Source: Paenibacillus sp. PastM-3
Lineage (GTDB): Bacteria > Bacillota > Bacilli > Paenibacillales > Paenibacillaceae
Reading direction: 5' to 3'
DNA: 64,000 nt
Assembly: GCF_029893965.1 (NCBI RefSeq)
Contig: NZ_JARXXP010000005.1
Coordinates: 124,001 to 188,000 of the forward strand
The notes beneath the pieces are model-generated. The model worked only from the letters and a program-made list of their open reading frames with translations, was not told where the DNA came from and made no database searches. Position 1 is the first letter of the stretch. Each line of letters starts with the position of its first letter. A program made the position numbers and the translations under genes. Positions 1-10,659 of the stretch are shown here, in pieces.

Positions 1-438
1 AGCCTGTTCAAACTGCAGATAGGACAGAACCAGGGCGATTGTCTGGACATTCTCATTCTGAATGAAATTCAGAATCTGGTTAGGGTCAGCCTTACGGGCA
101 AAATCGAAAGGTCTGACCTGCAGCGTTGCTGTCAAACGGTTAATGACCTCAAGCGCCTTGGTGGAGCCCAGTGCTTTCTCCAGAATTTCTTTGGCGTAGT
201 TGATACCGCCTTGTGAAATATATTCCTGTGCGAGACAGATCTGATGAAACTCGGACATGATCGACTCTTTTTCCACACTGTCCACCTTGCGGACATTGGC
301 TATCTCCAGAGTGAGCTGTTCAATTTCTTCGTCTCGTAGATGTTTGAATATTTGCGCCGATACCTCGGGCCCTAGTGTAATAAGCAGGATTGCAGCCTTT
401 TGGCGGCCGCTGAGACCCTGCTGGCTAGCTTTTGCCAT
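1..438 (-). CDS. fliG: Flagellar motor switch protein FliG, N-terminal part (cut by window edge)
   Basis: FliG is the rotor protein that couples the MS ring to the C ring and, through its C-terminal domain, contacts the stator. Only the first 146 codons are here; they read MAKASQQGLSGRQKAAILLI and continue open to base 1, matching the FliF-binding N-terminal domain. The ATG lies 4 nt after the fliF stop and uses a ribosome site inside the end of fliF, so the two are translationally linked. The motor domain lies outside the window. Confidence 0.93.
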   Translation of the reverse strand, partial: MAKASQQGLSGRQKAAILLITLGPEVSAQIFKHLRDEEIEQLTLEIANVRKVDSVEKESIMSEFHQICLAQEYISQGGINYAKEILEKALGSTKALEVINRLTATLQVRPFDFARKADPNQILNFIQNENVQTIALVLSYLQFEQA

Positions 439-442
439 TAGT

Positions 443-2032
443 TCACCTCTGTTCGTCTGCAAGCCATGTACGCAGCAGGTTTACGAATTCATCCGGCTTC
501 TTCTTAGCGAGGCTTTCCAGTTGCTTGCGAACCTGACTTTCGTTAGTCACGCTCTCCAAGTTAATGGACGGGAATTCGGTAGGAACCTGCAGCGGAATGT
601 CTTCTTCCACTTCTTCCTCTTGCTTGTTCTTGCGGCTCCGGTAAATCAGGAACCCTCCGCCTGCACCAACAAGCAGCGCAGCTGCTGCAATTGCCCAGAT
701 CATCCACGTCGCCAACCCGCCAGTCGCGGTTTCAGTCGCGGTGCCACCGAACTGTTGCGAGTACACCGAAACTTTTTTGGTCAAATCAGCGTCTGTATAA
801 GTGACTCCTGAATCTGCCAGGGAAGCCCGAACAATGTTGACCAGAATATTCTGGATTGCACCTGAAGTCGCCTCATCCAAAGTTGTTTGTCCGGCAGGTG
901 GTTCAACTGCGACGTTAATGGTTAAATCTTTAACAGTATATGGGCTTGCGATGATATCCTTTGTAATCCGGTTGACCTCATAGTTTCTGGTCTCCGAAGA
1001 CTCTTCAGAAGTAGAGGTGCCTGTGTCCGTCCCCGCAGGATAACCCGAGACATCTTCCGACCCTGTACCTGCAACTCCCCCGGTAGTGTTACCCTGACCC
1101 GAATAGGTATTGCTGATGATCTGTGAGCTTATCTCAATCCCTCGTATATTCTCCGTATCCACAGGTGTAACGAGGTCTTCCTTCCGGCTTTCCTTATCAA
1201 AATTTAACTTAGAAAAGACCAGAACATCCACTTTGTCAGGGCCTGTTAATGTACTGAGAAATTGCTTGACATTCTTTTTGACTTCCTCTTCAAATTTTTT
1301 CTGAAGGGCAAAGTTTTCTTCAACTTGACTGGATACACCAGCTTGACCGCCCTTTGCAGTCGGCATTAGCTCAGTCTCATTACTGGTAATCGTAATGTTG
1401 TCCACCGGCAAATTCGGAACAGCAGTCTTTACAAGATTAAAATATCCGTCAATATTATCCTGTGACGGCCTGAATCCCGGATCAAATGTAAGCACTATAG
1501 AGGCATAAGCCTGCTCCTGGCCCTCCTGTGCGACGAAAACAGTCTCTTTGGGAAGGGTAACCAGCACTTTAACATCCTTGATCCCCTGCATCCGCCTCAT
1601 CAGCTGCTCAACTTCCCCATTCAGCGCATTGTTGTATTTAACATTAAACTCGCTGTCTGTCGTTCCGATCATGGATGAAGACTCATCAAAGACTTTGTAT
1701 CCGATCGAGCCCTCCTGCACAATCCCCTGAGAACCAATATCCACCTTAATGCGGTTTGCCTGGGTGCTTGGCACTGAAATGCTTCTGCCATCCGGACTCA
1801 GCCGGTAAGGAATGCCTGCGGAATCCAGGTAGGTCATGACTCCTGCAGAGTCCGTATTATCCAAATCCTGAAAAGCCACTTCGTATTCCGTTTTCGATAG
1901 CTGCATCGTCAAAACTACGACTATAATGATGATGATAAAAAGAGTAGAGAAAAATAGTATTTTTTGTTTACCGCTGAATCTGTTCCAATACTGGACTGCC
2001 TTCTCCCTGTATTGGGCAAATCTTTCATTCAC
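443..2032 (-). CDS. fliF: Flagellar MS-ring protein FliF
   Basis: FliF forms the membrane-embedded MS ring on which the basal body is assembled. The 529-residue length is normal for Bacillota. A first membrane segment (about residues 26-44, very Ile/Val rich) and a second (about 442-463) flank a long extracytoplasmic region with the ring-building motifs. A Thr/Ser/Gly-rich stretch (about 310-350) precedes the last periplasmic part. The acidic, Lys-rich C-terminal tail of about 60 residues is the FliG-binding end. It lies between fliE and fliG in the standard flgB-flgC-fliE-fliF-fliG order. Confidence 0.96.
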   Translation of the reverse strand: MNERFAQYREKAVQYWNRFSGKQKILFFSTLFIIIIIVVVLTMQLSKTEYEVAFQDLDNTDSAGVMTYLDSAGIPYRLSPDGRSISVPSTQANRIKVDIGSQGIVQEGSIGYKVFDESSSMIGTTDSEFNVKYNNALNGEVEQLMRRMQGIKDVKVLVTLPKETVFVAQEGQEQAYASIVLTFDPGFRPSQDNIDGYFNLVKTAVPNLPVDNITITSNETELMPTAKGGQAGVSSQVEENFALQKKFEEEVKKNVKQFLSTLTGPDKVDVLVFSKLNFDKESRKEDLVTPVDTENIRGIEISSQIISNTYSGQGNTTGGVAGTGSEDVSGYPAGTDTGTSTSEESSETRNYEVNRITKDIIASPYTVKDLTINVAVEPPAGQTTLDEATSGAIQNILVNIVRASLADSGVTYTDADLTKKVSVYSQQFGGTATETATGGLATWMIWAIAAAALLVGAGGGFLIYRSRKNKQEEEVEEDIPLQVPTEFPSINLESVTNESQVRKQLESLAKKKPDEFVNLLRTWLADEQR

Positions 2033-2066
2033 AGTGTCACCCCATCCGAAACTAAGCTAGGATTAT

Positions 2067-2375
2067 TTAGATCTGAGTTCTCATAATTTCCTGATAGGCT
2101 TCAATCACTTTGTTCCGGACTTGTGTAGTCAGCTGCAAACTCAGCAATGCCTGTTGTGAAGAAATCATCGCCTCATCGATATTGACTTCCCCCAAAACGA
2201 ATTTGTTGCTCATATCCTTGGCCTGCCGCTCCTGGGCAGCCACCTGATTCAATGCATCCTCCAGATAAGAGCCAAAGCTCTGACCGGAACCGGTCACTGT
2301 TCCTGCCTGTGCAGTTGCGGACTTCATGGCAAGCGGCTGAACGGCTTGTGTTCCAATCATAAAATTCTGTATCAA
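2067..2375 (-). CDS. fliE: Flagellar hook-basal body protein FliE
   Basis: FliE is the small export-gate/rod adapter joining the MS ring to the proximal rod. The 102-residue protein ends with the family's conserved helix (SLQLTTQVRNKVIEAYQEI). The start chosen is TTG: an AGGAGG sequence sits 7-8 nt upstream of it, whereas the first internal ATG (codon 6) is about 22 nt from that site. It follows flgC by 28 nt, in one transcription unit. Confidence 0.93.
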   Translation of the reverse strand: MIQNFMIGTQAVQPLAMKSATAQAGTVTGSGQSFGSYLEDALNQVAAQERQAKDMSNKFVLGEVNIDEAMISSQQALLSLQLTTQVRNKVIEAYQEIMRTQI

Positions 2376-2403
2376 TGATTACCCTCCTAAATGTCAATTA
2401 AGC

Positions 2404-2856
2404 TTATTTTCCGATTTCGAGCGCCTTGCTTACCATTGCCTTGGATGCATTCAGCATCGTTACGTTAGCTTCATAAGAACGGGAAGCAGACAGCATATCC
2501 ACCATCTCTTTGGTCAGATCGACGTTAGGCATGTACACATAGCCCTCAGCGTCCGCATCCGGATGGGACGGATTGTAGACCGGCTTCAGAGGTGAGGAAT
2601 CCTCAATGATTGACTTTACCTTAACGCCCTCAGTCCCGTTACCGCTATTCATTTTTGAATTTAAAATATTCGAAAAGCTGTTATTTTGCTCTGTTCCGAG
2701 AACGACAAGCTTACGCTTGTAGGGTACAGCCTTACCGTCTACTACGGAGGCCCTGGTTGTCTCGGCATTGGCAATATTGGAGGAAATAACATCCATTCTG
2801 AGCCGCTGGGCGGTCAAGGCTGAAGCGCTGATTCCAAAACTGCTACCAAAGTTCAC
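2404..2856 (-). CDS. flgC: Flagellar basal-body rod protein FlgC
   Basis: FlgC is a proximal rod subunit exported by the flagellar type III system. The 150 residues include the N-terminal rod signature (ISASALTAQRLRMDVISSNI) and the C-terminal coiled-coil (MVDMLSASRSYEANVTMLNA). The start is GTG, with a GGAGGG ribosome site that overlaps the flgB stop codon, so flgB and flgC are coupled. Confidence 0.96.
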   Translation of the reverse strand: MNFGSSFGISASALTAQRLRMDVISSNIANAETTRASVVDGKAVPYKRKLVVLGTEQNNSFSNILNSKMNSGNGTEGVKVKSIIEDSSPLKPVYNPSHPDADAEGYVYMPNVDLTKEMVDMLSASRSYEANVTMLNASKAMVSKALEIGK

Positions 2857-2862
2857 TATATA

Positions 2863-3270
2863 TTACCCTCCCTGCACAACTGTACGCATCATAGTAATCT
2901 GGCTGTTCAGCTGCTCGATATACGAATTATATCTGAGCTGATTCTCCGCACTGAGCGCCATCTCCCGGTCCATATCCACATTATTGTCGTTATTGTTCAT
3001 CGAAGTAGATACATCTTTGCTAACGACTGCAGATGGTACACCGGAAACATAACCGAATTGGAAGTGGCGGGAATCCGTTACCTTCGCACCCAGCGTCGGT
3101 TTCGCTCCGTTTTCCTGCGCGGCAAGTACACTTTCAAAAGAAACATCAGAGCGTTTAAATCCCGGCGTATCAGCATTTGCTATGTTATTAGCTAGGACAC
3201 TTTGTCGTTTCGTGGCAGCCTCAAGACCGCCCTGCAATCTCTGAAAACTGACACTGTTCAGCAAACCCAT
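2863..3270 (-). CDS. flgB: Flagellar basal-body rod protein FlgB
   Basis: FlgB is the innermost proximal rod subunit. I place the start at the ATG giving MGLLNSVSFQRL (135 residues), because an AAGGGGGG ribosome site lies 5-6 nt before it and the family starts this way. The longer frame (from 3315) adds 15 residues with no family support. The motif LANNIANADTPGFKRSDV is the rod/hook signature. It is the first gene of the flagellar operon here; codY, which precedes it in B. subtilis, is missing. Confidence 0.93.
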   Translation of the reverse strand: MGLLNSVSFQRLQGGLEAATKRQSVLANNIANADTPGFKRSDVSFESVLAAQENGAKPTLGAKVTDSRHFQFGYVSGVPSAVVSKDVSTSMNNNDNNVDMDREMALSAENQLRYNSYIEQLNSQITMMRTVVQGG

Positions 3271-3648
3271 GGTAACCCCCCTTCCAAAACTATCATAATG
3301 AAAAGAATTCCACAACTTTTTACGGATTTCCTGCTTGTTTCGACAAAAAAAGCTAATTTTCTTGCCATTCTTTCAATTAAGCAGTCGAAAGGTGTCGATG
3401 GATGATTTTATTAGCAATCTCACATACATTGATTCTCGTAGAATTTGTATATTATTACAATAAGAAATAAGCCCTATCTTTTCTGAAAAGAGAGGGCTTA
3501 AAGCATGGTTTTTCAATTTTCTACCATTTTTCATCCAAAATATTCTTTAATATGGCATTAAGTTACATGATTTGACCGTTTTTCCGGGCTTTTATGCAAA
3601 GAACTAATTCAATATACCCAAATTTAAAGTAAATGCAGTCGTTGCACT
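3271..3648. other. Intergenic region between hslU and flgB
   Basis: About 380 AT-rich bases. It contains one hairpin that can end hslU transcription (3469-3499). The part next to flgB should hold the flagellar operon promoter, but I could not fix a convincing -35/-10 pair. No open frame resembling CodY is present. Confidence 0.6.
3469..3499 (-). terminator. Likely hslU terminator
   Basis: The arms AAGCCCT-TCTTTTC and their complement form a hairpin with a 3-4 nt loop. On the minus strand it is followed by an imperfect T-rich stretch (TTATTTCTTATT). It lies downstream of hslU and upstream of flgB. Confidence 0.5.
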
Positions 3649-5049
3649 TTACAGGATGTATTGACTTAAATCGCGGTCCTGCGCGATTCCTGACAGTTTT
3701 TCGCGAACATACTCTGGCGTAATGACCATAGTCTCAAGCGTCAGCTCAGGCGCCTCAAAAGAAAGGTCTTCCAGCAGCTTCTCCAGAATGGTGTGCAGAC
3801 GCCGGGCTCCGATATTCTCCATGTTCTGGTTGACAGAAGCAGCAATTCTGGCGATCTCCTGGATGGCCTCGTCCTTGAACTGAATCTCGATATTCTCTGT
3901 TTTGAGCAGATTTACGTATTGCTTGGTCAGCGCATTCTGGGGCTCGGTCAGAATGGATACAAAATCCTCCAGTGTTAGGCTGCTCAGCTCTACCCGGATC
4001 GGGAAGCGCCCTTGAAGCTCGGGAATCAGATCCGAAGGCTTGGCGATATGAAAAGCTCCGGCTGCGATAAACAGCACGTAGTCGGTCTTCACAGGGCCGT
4101 ATTTGGTCATAACCGTAGAACCTTCAACGATAGGCAGGATATCGCGCTGTACGCCTTCTCTCGAAACATCGGGACCGGAGCCCTTCCCCTGGCTGGCCAC
4201 TTTGTCAATCTCATCTATAAAAATAATGCCGGATTGCTCCGCACGGGCCACCGATTCCTGGATGACATCGTCCATATCAATCAGCTTCGCAGCCTCGTCC
4301 TGAATCAGCACCTTGCGCGCCTCCTTAATAGGCAGCTTGCGTTTTTTGGTGCGTTTGGGCAGAAGGCTTCCGAACATCTCCTGCATATTCATCCCCATCT
4401 GATCATTGCCCTGTCCGGCAAACATATCCAGCATCGTCGGAGCCGTATCCTCCACGTCAATTTCGATGATGTCTTCTTCGAGCTGTCCTGCCAGCAGCTT
4501 GAACTTGATTCCGCGGCGGCGTTCACTCAGACTGCCATCCTCAGGCTCTTCCTTGCTGTCTTCGGCATTGCCGCCGTTCCCGCCGAATATCATCTCAAAC
4601 GGATTACGCTGGGATTTATTCTTGGAGCTGGACGGTGCGAGAATTGTGACGATCCGTTCATTGGCAAGCTCCTCAGCCCGGTCCTTCACCTTTTCCGTCC
4701 GCTCAAGCTTAACCATGCGGATAGAGGTCTCTACAAGATCCCGGACCATCGATTCAACATCACGGCCTACATAACCTACTTCGGTGAACTTGGTTGCTTC
4801 AACTTTAATGAACGGGGCATTAACCAGCTTGGCAAGCCGCCGGGCAATTTCGGTTTTTCCGACGCCGGTAGGACCGATCATCAGTATATTCTTGGGTACA
4901 ATCTCATCACGCAGCTCTTCGCTGAGCTGGCTGCGGCGGTAACGGTTGCGCAGGGCAACTGCCACCGACTTTTTGGCCTGCTTCTGGCCGACGATATATT
5001 TATCAAGTTCAGCGACGATCTGGCGGGGTGTGAGCGATTGATTCACCAT
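3649..5049 (-). CDS. hslU: HslU/ClpY ATPase subunit of the HslUV protease
   Basis: HslU is the AAA+ unfoldase that feeds proteins to HslV. Seen: Walker A GPTGVGKT at residues 59-66, the pore motif GYVG at 92-95, an acidic Lys/Arg-rich intermediate domain (about 110-245), Walker B IIFIDEID at 275-282, and a C-terminal tail SQYIL of the kind that inserts into HslV. The 466 residues are typical. The ATG has a GGAGG site 8 nt upstream. It lies 33 nt downstream of hslV and is presumably cotranscribed with it. Confidence 0.97.
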   Translation of the reverse strand: MVNQSLTPRQIVAELDKYIVGQKQAKKSVAVALRNRYRRSQLSEELRDEIVPKNILMIGPTGVGKTEIARRLAKLVNAPFIKVEATKFTEVGYVGRDVESMVRDLVETSIRMVKLERTEKVKDRAEELANERIVTILAPSSSKNKSQRNPFEMIFGGNGGNAEDSKEEPEDGSLSERRRGIKFKLLAGQLEEDIIEIDVEDTAPTMLDMFAGQGNDQMGMNMQEMFGSLLPKRTKKRKLPIKEARKVLIQDEAAKLIDMDDVIQESVARAEQSGIIFIDEIDKVASQGKGSGPDVSREGVQRDILPIVEGSTVMTKYGPVKTDYVLFIAAGAFHIAKPSDLIPELQGRFPIRVELSSLTLEDFVSILTEPQNALTKQYVNLLKTENIEIQFKDEAIQEIARIAASVNQNMENIGARRLHTILEKLLEDLSFEAPELTLETMVITPEYVREKLSGIAQDRDLSQYIL

Positions 5050-5082
5050 TACGACTTCCTCCCTCTTTCTGTGGCACCGTGC

Positions 5083-5625
5083 CTACAATTGTTCAACGAT
5101 AATATTGGAATTGGTATACACGCAAATCTCGGATGCAATCTGCAGTGCCTCCCTGGCAATCTCGGCCGCACTCAGATTCGCCGCATGACGTTTTAGCGCC
5201 CGGCCCGAGGCTAACGCAAAATTGCCGCCGGAGCCGATGGCAAGCACATCGTCATCAGGCTCAATGATTTCCCCGTTGCCGGAGATAAGCAGCATGCCTT
5301 CCTTATCCATCACAATCATCAGCGCCTCCAGCTTGCGCAGAATGCGGTCCTGACGCCAATCCTTGGCCAGCTCGACAGCTGAACGCTGCAAGTTGCCGTG
5401 ATGCTCTTCAAGCTTGCCTTCAAACTTTTCAAACAGGGTGATTGCATCGGCTACCGAACCCGCAAAGCCAGCGATCACTTGTCCTCTGTACAGCCGGCGC
5501 ACTTTCTTGGCAGTAGTCTTCATAATGACACTCTCGCCAAAGGTAACCTGTCCGTCGCCTGCGATTGCAGCATGACCGTTATGTCTTACGGCACAAATAG
5601 TAGTTGCATGAAAGCTGGGTAACAT
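5083..5625 (-). CDS. hslV: HslV/ClpQ peptidase subunit
   Basis: HslV is the proteasome-like N-terminal-nucleophile peptidase partnered by HslU. The 180 residues contain [19 protein letters not shown] and GFAGSVADA, all family hallmarks. The only start with a ribosome site (GGAGG, 10 nt away) gives MLPSFHATT. By comparison E. coli begins MTT and B. subtilis ClpQ begins MSSFHATT, so the nucleophile here would be Ser4 or Thr8 and more than Met must be removed. That is inference from remembered homologues. Confidence 0.96.
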   Translation of the reverse strand: MLPSFHATTICAVRHNGHAAIAGDGQVTFGESVIMKTTAKKVRRLYRGQVIAGFAGSVADAITLFEKFEGKLEEHHGNLQRSAVELAKDWRQDRILRKLEALMIVMDKEGMLLISGNGEIIEPDDDVLAIGSGGNFALASGRALKRHAANLSAAEIAREALQIASEICVYTNSNIIVEQL

Positions 5626-5668
5626 AGTTTGGCAACCTCCTAGAATAAACTTAACGCTAAAATAAATA

Positions 5669-5702
5669 AACTTAAGAATGAAGTTCCTAGCATTCCTAAG
5701 TT
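5669..5702 (-). terminator. Possible trmFO terminator
   Basis: The arms AACTTAAGAATG and CATTCCTAAGTT pair with one mismatch. On the minus strand the hairpin is followed by TTTATTTATTTT. It lies between trmFO and hslV. Confidence 0.5.
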
Positions 5703-5744
5703 CATCCTCTATAAATCATAAGCTTATGCTGTGCAAACTTCAAA

Positions 5745-7109
5745 TTATGACAGTCCAGGCTCCGCAGTCTCCGGTTCTTTATAGGTAAGGCCTGTCCGGC
5801 TGGCAAATGCAGCCAGGCTGTCCAGCGCACGGTAGGCAAGCAGCTCATTCTTTTCTTTTTTGTTGCGGATCTTCTTTTCCAGCTTAGGCAGCAGCCCGAA
5901 GTTGGCGTTCATTGGCTGGAAATGCTCCGGATCAGCAGAAGTAATGTAGGCTGGCATACTGCCAAGCACACTGTCTCCTGGGAACACCAGCCCTTCCTCG
6001 CCTAGCGCCGCTCTGGCTGCGTTAATTCCGGCAATCATACCGGATGCGGCAGACTCGACATAACCTTCAACGCCTGTCATCTGGCCGGCAAAGAACAGTC
6101 TTTCATGTCCCTTCATCTGATAAGTCGGGTGAAGCAGCTTAGGGGAATTAATAAACGTATTGCGGTGCATTACCCCGTAACGGACGTATTCGGCATTCTC
6201 CAGGCCTGGAATCATGGAGAATACACGTTTTTGCTCGCCCCATTTCAAATGTGTCTGGAAGCCCACCAGATTGTAGAGTGTACCGGCAGCATTGTCCTGG
6301 CGCAGCTGAACAACCGCGTAAGGCAACTGCCCGGTGTGGGGATTCAAAAGTCCTACCGGCTTCATTGGTCCGAATAGCGCTGTCTGCTTACCGCGCTTCA
6401 TCATAATTTCAATCGGCATACAGCCTTCGAAATAGATTTCCTTCTCAAATTCCTTGAGCGCTGCAGTCTCGGCAGTAATCAGGGCATCATAGAAACGGTC
6501 GAATTCTTCCTCATTCATCGGACAGTTCAGATAGGCCGCTTCACCCTTGTCATACCGGGACGCCAGATAGACCTTGCTCATATCGATGCTGTCCTTCTCG
6601 ACAATCGGGGCTGCGGCATCGTAGAAGTAGAAATATTCTTCACCAAGCAATGCCTTGATCTCGGCGGACAATGCCGGGGAGGTTAGCGGGCCGGTCGCAA
6701 TAACGACAATGCCTTCCTCCGGAATCCGGGTCAACTCTTCATTAACAACTTCTACCAGCGGATGACCGTGCAGGGTGCGGGTGATCTCTCCCGAGAATCC
6801 GTCACGGTCTACCGCCAGTGCACCGCCGGCAGGCACTGCATGACGGTCGGCGGCTCCAAGCACAAGCGAGTTCAGGCGGCGCATTTCCTCTTTCAGTACT
6901 CCTACTGCATTACCCAGTCCGTTTGCCCGCAGTGAATTGCTGCACACCAGCTCGGCAAACTGGTCGGTATGGTGGGCCGGCGTTTTAACCGCCGGTCTCA
7001 TTTCATATAATTTAACGGGAACCCCGCTTGAAGCAATCTGCCAGGCAGCTTCACTGCCGGCGAGCCCCGCGCCAATTACTGTTACTTTTGCTGTGTCTTT
7101 CAAATTCAT
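5745..7109 (-). CDS. trmFO: TrmFO, folate/FAD-dependent tRNA (uracil-54) methyltransferase
   Basis: This enzyme makes ribothymidine at position 54 of tRNA using methylenetetrahydrofolate and FADH2. Seen: the FAD-binding fingerprint [12 protein letters not shown] at 11-22, the conserved [11 protein letters not shown] with Cys56, and the second catalytic cysteine in YFEGCMPIE (Cys230). The 454-residue length is typical. The ATG lies only 2 nt after AGGAGG; a TTG two codons further on has better spacing, so the start is uncertain by 6 nt. XerC/CodV, which follows it in B. subtilis, is absent. Confidence 0.96.
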   Translation of the reverse strand: MNLKDTAKVTVIGAGLAGSEAAWQIASSGVPVKLYEMRPAVKTPAHHTDQFAELVCSNSLRANGLGNAVGVLKEEMRRLNSLVLGAADRHAVPAGGALAVDRDGFSGEITRTLHGHPLVEVVNEELTRIPEEGIVVIATGPLTSPALSAEIKALLGEEYFYFYDAAAPIVEKDSIDMSKVYLASRYDKGEAAYLNCPMNEEEFDRFYDALITAETAALKEFEKEIYFEGCMPIEIMMKRGKQTALFGPMKPVGLLNPHTGQLPYAVVQLRQDNAAGTLYNLVGFQTHLKWGEQKRVFSMIPGLENAEYVRYGVMHRNTFINSPKLLHPTYQMKGHERLFFAGQMTGVEGYVESAASGMIAGINAARAALGEEGLVFPGDSVLGSMPAYITSADPEHFQPMNANFGLLPKLEKKIRNKKEKNELLAYRALDSLAAFASRTGLTYKEPETAEPGLS

Positions 7110-7129
7110 TTCCTCCTGCTAAAAATCTA

Positions 7130-9226
7130 TTATTCTGCCAATTCTTCGCCCTCAATCACAGCTTCTGTATGATCACAGGAGGTGCATTGAAGCTTGGTGC
7201 CTTGTTTATTGCGCTTTTCTATCATCCAGGAGCCGCAAGCGGGACATGGTTTAAGCGACGGACGGTCCCAGGAGACAAAGTCACAGCCCGGGTACTGGTC
7301 ACAGCCGTAGAACACACGCCCCTTCTTGCTGCGCCGCTCCACAACCTTGCCTTCGTTGCATTTAGGACAGGTGACCCCGATATCCTTCACAATAGGCTTT
7401 GTATTCCGGCAGTCTGGAAACCCGGAGCAAGCCAAAAATTTACCGAACCGGCCGAGCTTATAAACCATCGGTTTGCCGCATTTCTCGCAGAGCTCATCCG
7501 AAACTTCATCCTCAATCTCAATTTCTTTCATTTCTTCTTCAGCAAATTCCAGGCGCTTCTCGAAGGATTCGTAAAATCCGGCCAGTACTTTGACCCAATC
7601 CTCCGCACCTTCCTCCACATGGTCAAGATCACCTTCCATGTGGGCTGTAAATTCTACATCGAGAATTTCCGGGAAGAACTGTTCCATCTGCTCTATGATC
7701 AGCTCGCCAAGCTCTGTCGGCATAAACTTTTTCTCTTCAATTGCAACGTAGCCGCGCTTCTGAATCGTCTCCAGCGTAGGGGCATACGTACTCGGGCGGC
7801 CTATGCCCAGCTCTTCCAGCGTTTTGACCAGACGTGCTTCCGTGTAACGCGGCGGCGGCTGGGTAAAGTGCTGCTTGGGCTCAATTCCCTGCTTGTCGAG
7901 CTCGTCGCCCGCCTTAAGCGGCGGCAGGAATTTCTCCTCGTCAGTCGTTCCGTCATCATTACCTTCCACATAGACCTTCATAAACCCGGGGAAGGACACT
8001 TTGGAGCCGACAGCCCGGAAAATCGCTGTTCCTGCAGAAATATCCACAGAGAGGGTATCAAGAAGCGCCGAGGACATCTGGCTGGACAGTAATCGCTCCC
8101 AGATCAGCTTATACAGGCGGAATTGATCGCGGCTCATGAACTCCTTGACGAGTTCCGGCTCACGCAGTGCCGAGGTTGGACGGATCGCTTCATGCGCATC
8201 CTGGGCCCCCGCAGCTTTTTTGGAATACTGGCGCGGAGCTTCAGGAACAAATTTCTCACCGTATTTGGCCAGAATCAGCTCCTTGGCCTCATCCTGAGCC
8301 GTTGTGGAGATACGCGTGGAGTCGGTACGCATATAGGTAATCAGACCGACTGTACCTTCCTTGCCGAGCTCCACTCCTTCATACAGCTGCTGGGCCACTG
8401 ACATCGTTTTGGCTGCGCGGAACCCAAGCTTGCGGGCAGCTTCCTGCTGCAGAGAACTTGTTGTAAACGGCGCGGAAGGATGACGCTGTCTTTCCTTTTC
8501 CTTAACTTCGGCTACCCGGAAATCAGCATTCTTAATCGCTTCCAGAACCTCCTGGACGTCGCTTTCCTTACCGAGCTCCTTTTTCTCACCGTTCAGCTTA
8601 TGAAACTTTGCTTCAAAGTCAGTGCCCTTGATGCCCAGCTTCGCAGTGATACTCCAGTATTCTGTCGGTACAAATGCCGAAATTTCATTCTCACGGTCCA
8701 TGATAATCTTAACCGCTACCGATTGCACCCGGCCGGCCGACAGGCCTTTTTTGACTTTCTTCCATAATAACGGGCTGATCTTGTAGCCTACAAGCCGGTC
8801 AAGAATTCGACGGGCCTGCTGGGCGTTCACAAGGTCCATATTAATTTTGCGCGGTGTTTTGAAGGCATCCTTGACCGCCTGCTTCGTAATCTCGTTAAAA
8901 ACAACCCGGCACTCCTCAGTATTATCCAGATCGAGCGCGTGCGCCAGATGCCAGGCAATGGCTTCTCCTTCACGGTCCGGGTCAGCCGCCAGATATACTT
9001 TTTTTACTTTTTTGCTGGCGTCCTTAAGTTCCTTCAGAATAGAGCCCTTGCCGCGGATGGTGATGTACTTGGGACTGAAATCATTCTCTACCTCGACGCC
9101 AATCTGGCTCTTAGGCAAATCTCTGATATGTCCCATGGATGCCTTTACTATATATTTACTGCCTAAATATTTGCCGATTGTCTTCGCTTTGGCCGGCGAT
9201 TCGACAATGACCAGTGTATCCGCCAT
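7130..9226 (-). CDS. topA: DNA topoisomerase I
   Basis: TopA relaxes negative supercoils. Domains in order: a TOPRIM domain with [12 protein letters not shown] and the acidic triad [11 protein letters not shown] (80-90); the core with the active-site Tyr298 in [11 protein letters not shown]; and three C-terminal four-cysteine zinc fingers (about residues 595-690, each CxxC...C...C). The length of 698 is normal. The ATG follows AGGAGG by 8 nt. It lies between dprA and trmFO as in B. subtilis. Confidence 0.97.
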   Translation of the reverse strand: MADTLVIVESPAKAKTIGKYLGSKYIVKASMGHIRDLPKSQIGVEVENDFSPKYITIRGKGSILKELKDASKKVKKVYLAADPDREGEAIAWHLAHALDLDNTEECRVVFNEITKQAVKDAFKTPRKINMDLVNAQQARRILDRLVGYKISPLLWKKVKKGLSAGRVQSVAVKIIMDRENEISAFVPTEYWSITAKLGIKGTDFEAKFHKLNGEKKELGKESDVQEVLEAIKNADFRVAEVKEKERQRHPSAPFTTSSLQQEAARKLGFRAAKTMSVAQQLYEGVELGKEGTVGLITYMRTDSTRISTTAQDEAKELILAKYGEKFVPEAPRQYSKKAAGAQDAHEAIRPTSALREPELVKEFMSRDQFRLYKLIWERLLSSQMSSALLDTLSVDISAGTAIFRAVGSKVSFPGFMKVYVEGNDDGTTDEEKFLPPLKAGDELDKQGIEPKQHFTQPPPRYTEARLVKTLEELGIGRPSTYAPTLETIQKRGYVAIEEKKFMPTELGELIIEQMEQFFPEILDVEFTAHMEGDLDHVEEGAEDWVKVLAGFYESFEKRLEFAEEEMKEIEIEDEVSDELCEKCGKPMVYKLGRFGKFLACSGFPDCRNTKPIVKDIGVTCPKCNEGKVVERRSKKGRVFYGCDQYPGCDFVSWDRPSLKPCPACGSWMIEKRNKQGTKLQCTSCDHTEAVIEGEELAE

Positions 9227-9314
9227 AGGTTAATCCTCCTAAAAGTGATGTGAGCCTGGCCCTCATTCCGGTAAAAGGGATGGAGGGAATATGCTCAACT
9301 CTGTTCCTTCTATA

Positions 9315-10433
9315 TTAAATTACCTTATAAATTGCACCCGGCAATTGTGTTACCGCTTTTTTTATGATTAAAGATAACAGAACTGAATGCAAATGTCCAA
9401 AATCCCAGCTTGTTCTGGAGAGCAGATCATCCAGTGTAAACGGGCCTTGATGCAGTATATGGTATAGGTGAGACTCCTCACTTGTCAATTTCTTTTCGGT
9501 GAGCCCGTCTCCGCGCCCGGGGTCAAAAGACGGATTTCCGCCCGTTTCCCCCTCCTTTACAGGCAGTATTGATATGTATTCTTCCAAAATATCTTCGGCG
9601 CCGGTTACTAGTTTAGCCCCCTGCTTAATCAGCTCAAGCGCCCCCCTGCTTTTGGGAGAGGTTACAGGTCCGGGAACGGCGAACACATCCCTTCCTGCCT
9701 CCAGGGCGGCATCGGCGGTAATCAGTGATCCGCTCCGGCTGTCCGCTTCCACAACCACCGTTCCCAGCGTGAGGCCGGCGATAATCCGGTTGCGCTGCGG
9801 AAAAAGTCCCGGATGGCTTTTGGTTCCCAGCGGATATTCGCTGAGGACAAGCCCTTTACGTGAAATTTCCCTTTCCAGCTCCCGGTTCTCCGGCGGGTAG
9901 ACATTGTCGAGTCCTGTAGCCACTACCGCTACCGTATTTCCGCCGCAAGCCAGTGCAGCTTCATGGCAGATGCTGTCGATTCCGCGCGCCAGACCGCTCA
10001 CTACAGCAAGACCGGACTGGCTGAGCTGCCCAGCCAGTATTTCTCCAATCTTCCGGCCGTAAGCCGTTGGTACCCGAGTCCCAACCATGGCGATAGAAGG
10101 CTGCGAAGCAAGCTTCAGGGAACCGCGGTAATAAAGCACCCAGGGTGGCTCAGCCGTTTCTTTGAGCATTGCAGGATATTCCTCATCCAGAATAGTGATC
10201 ATCGCTGCACCGCTTTCTTCCATTAAAAGGCGGCGCCTTTGCACCCATCCGGCGTCGAACGTCTCAGCCAGCCACTGTGACATTTTCGCGGATAATCCGA
10301 CCTCCTGCCAATCTTCAGCCCGGCAATGAAAGGCCTGATCCGACAAAAGTCCCGCTCTGCGGATTTTGTCGATGCTTTTCCAGCCAATCCCCTCCACTTC
10401 ATTCAGCCCGAATAACAAATCACGTGTGTCCAT
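9315..10433 (-). CDS. dprA: DprA/Smf, DNA-processing protein of natural transformation
   Basis: DprA protects incoming single-stranded DNA and loads RecA during transformation. The Rossmann core shows GTRVPTAYGRK, SGLARGIDSICHEAAL, GLDNVYPPENREL and FPQRNRIIAGL. An N-terminal helix-hairpin-helix-like part precedes it and a winged-helix-like part ends the protein. I start at the ATG giving MDTRDLLFG (372 residues), because AAGGGAG lies 7 nt upstream; the frame could extend 10 codons further. Confidence 0.94.
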   Translation of the reverse strand: MDTRDLLFGLNEVEGIGWKSIDKIRRAGLLSDQAFHCRAEDWQEVGLSAKMSQWLAETFDAGWVQRRRLLMEESGAAMITILDEEYPAMLKETAEPPWVLYYRGSLKLASQPSIAMVGTRVPTAYGRKIGEILAGQLSQSGLAVVSGLARGIDSICHEAALACGGNTVAVVATGLDNVYPPENRELEREISRKGLVLSEYPLGTKSHPGLFPQRNRIIAGLTLGTVVVEADSRSGSLITADAALEAGRDVFAVPGPVTSPKSRGALELIKQGAKLVTGAEDILEEYISILPVKEGETGGNPSFDPGRGDGLTEKKLTSEESHLYHILHQGPFTLDDLLSRTSWDFGHLHSVLLSLIIKKAVTQLPGAIYKVI

Positions 10434-10540
10434 GTGAACGCTCCCTTTAGATGGAAGGGTCAACCTTCCCTATTTTGTGATAATGCTGTAAAAAAAGCAA
10501 GCTGCCGCTGCAAAGAAGTGAAATCCGGGGACATAAACGC

Positions 10541-10586
10541 AAAAAAAGCAACCCTTTACCCTGCACGCAGGAATAAAAGGTTGCTT
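10541..10586 (-). terminator. sucCD terminator
   Basis: A stem of AAGCAACC-TTTA with its complement encloses a loop that contains a smaller CTGC/GCAG stem. On the minus strand it is followed by seven T. It lies downstream of sucD. Confidence 0.85.
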
Positions 10587-10659
10587 ACCTTTAACAAATC
10601 ATACTACTTGACAGATTAGAGCACAATGATTTTTTGAGCGAACCCTGATTGCCTTCAAA

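Noticed and set aside
4012..5196. Plus-strand open frame of 394 codons over hslU/hslV
   Set aside because: It is antisense to two clearly conserved genes and has no family features; a by-product of codon bias.
7028..8092. Plus-strand open frame of 354 codons
   Set aside because: Lies opposite topA and the trmFO start; composition is that of a shadow frame.
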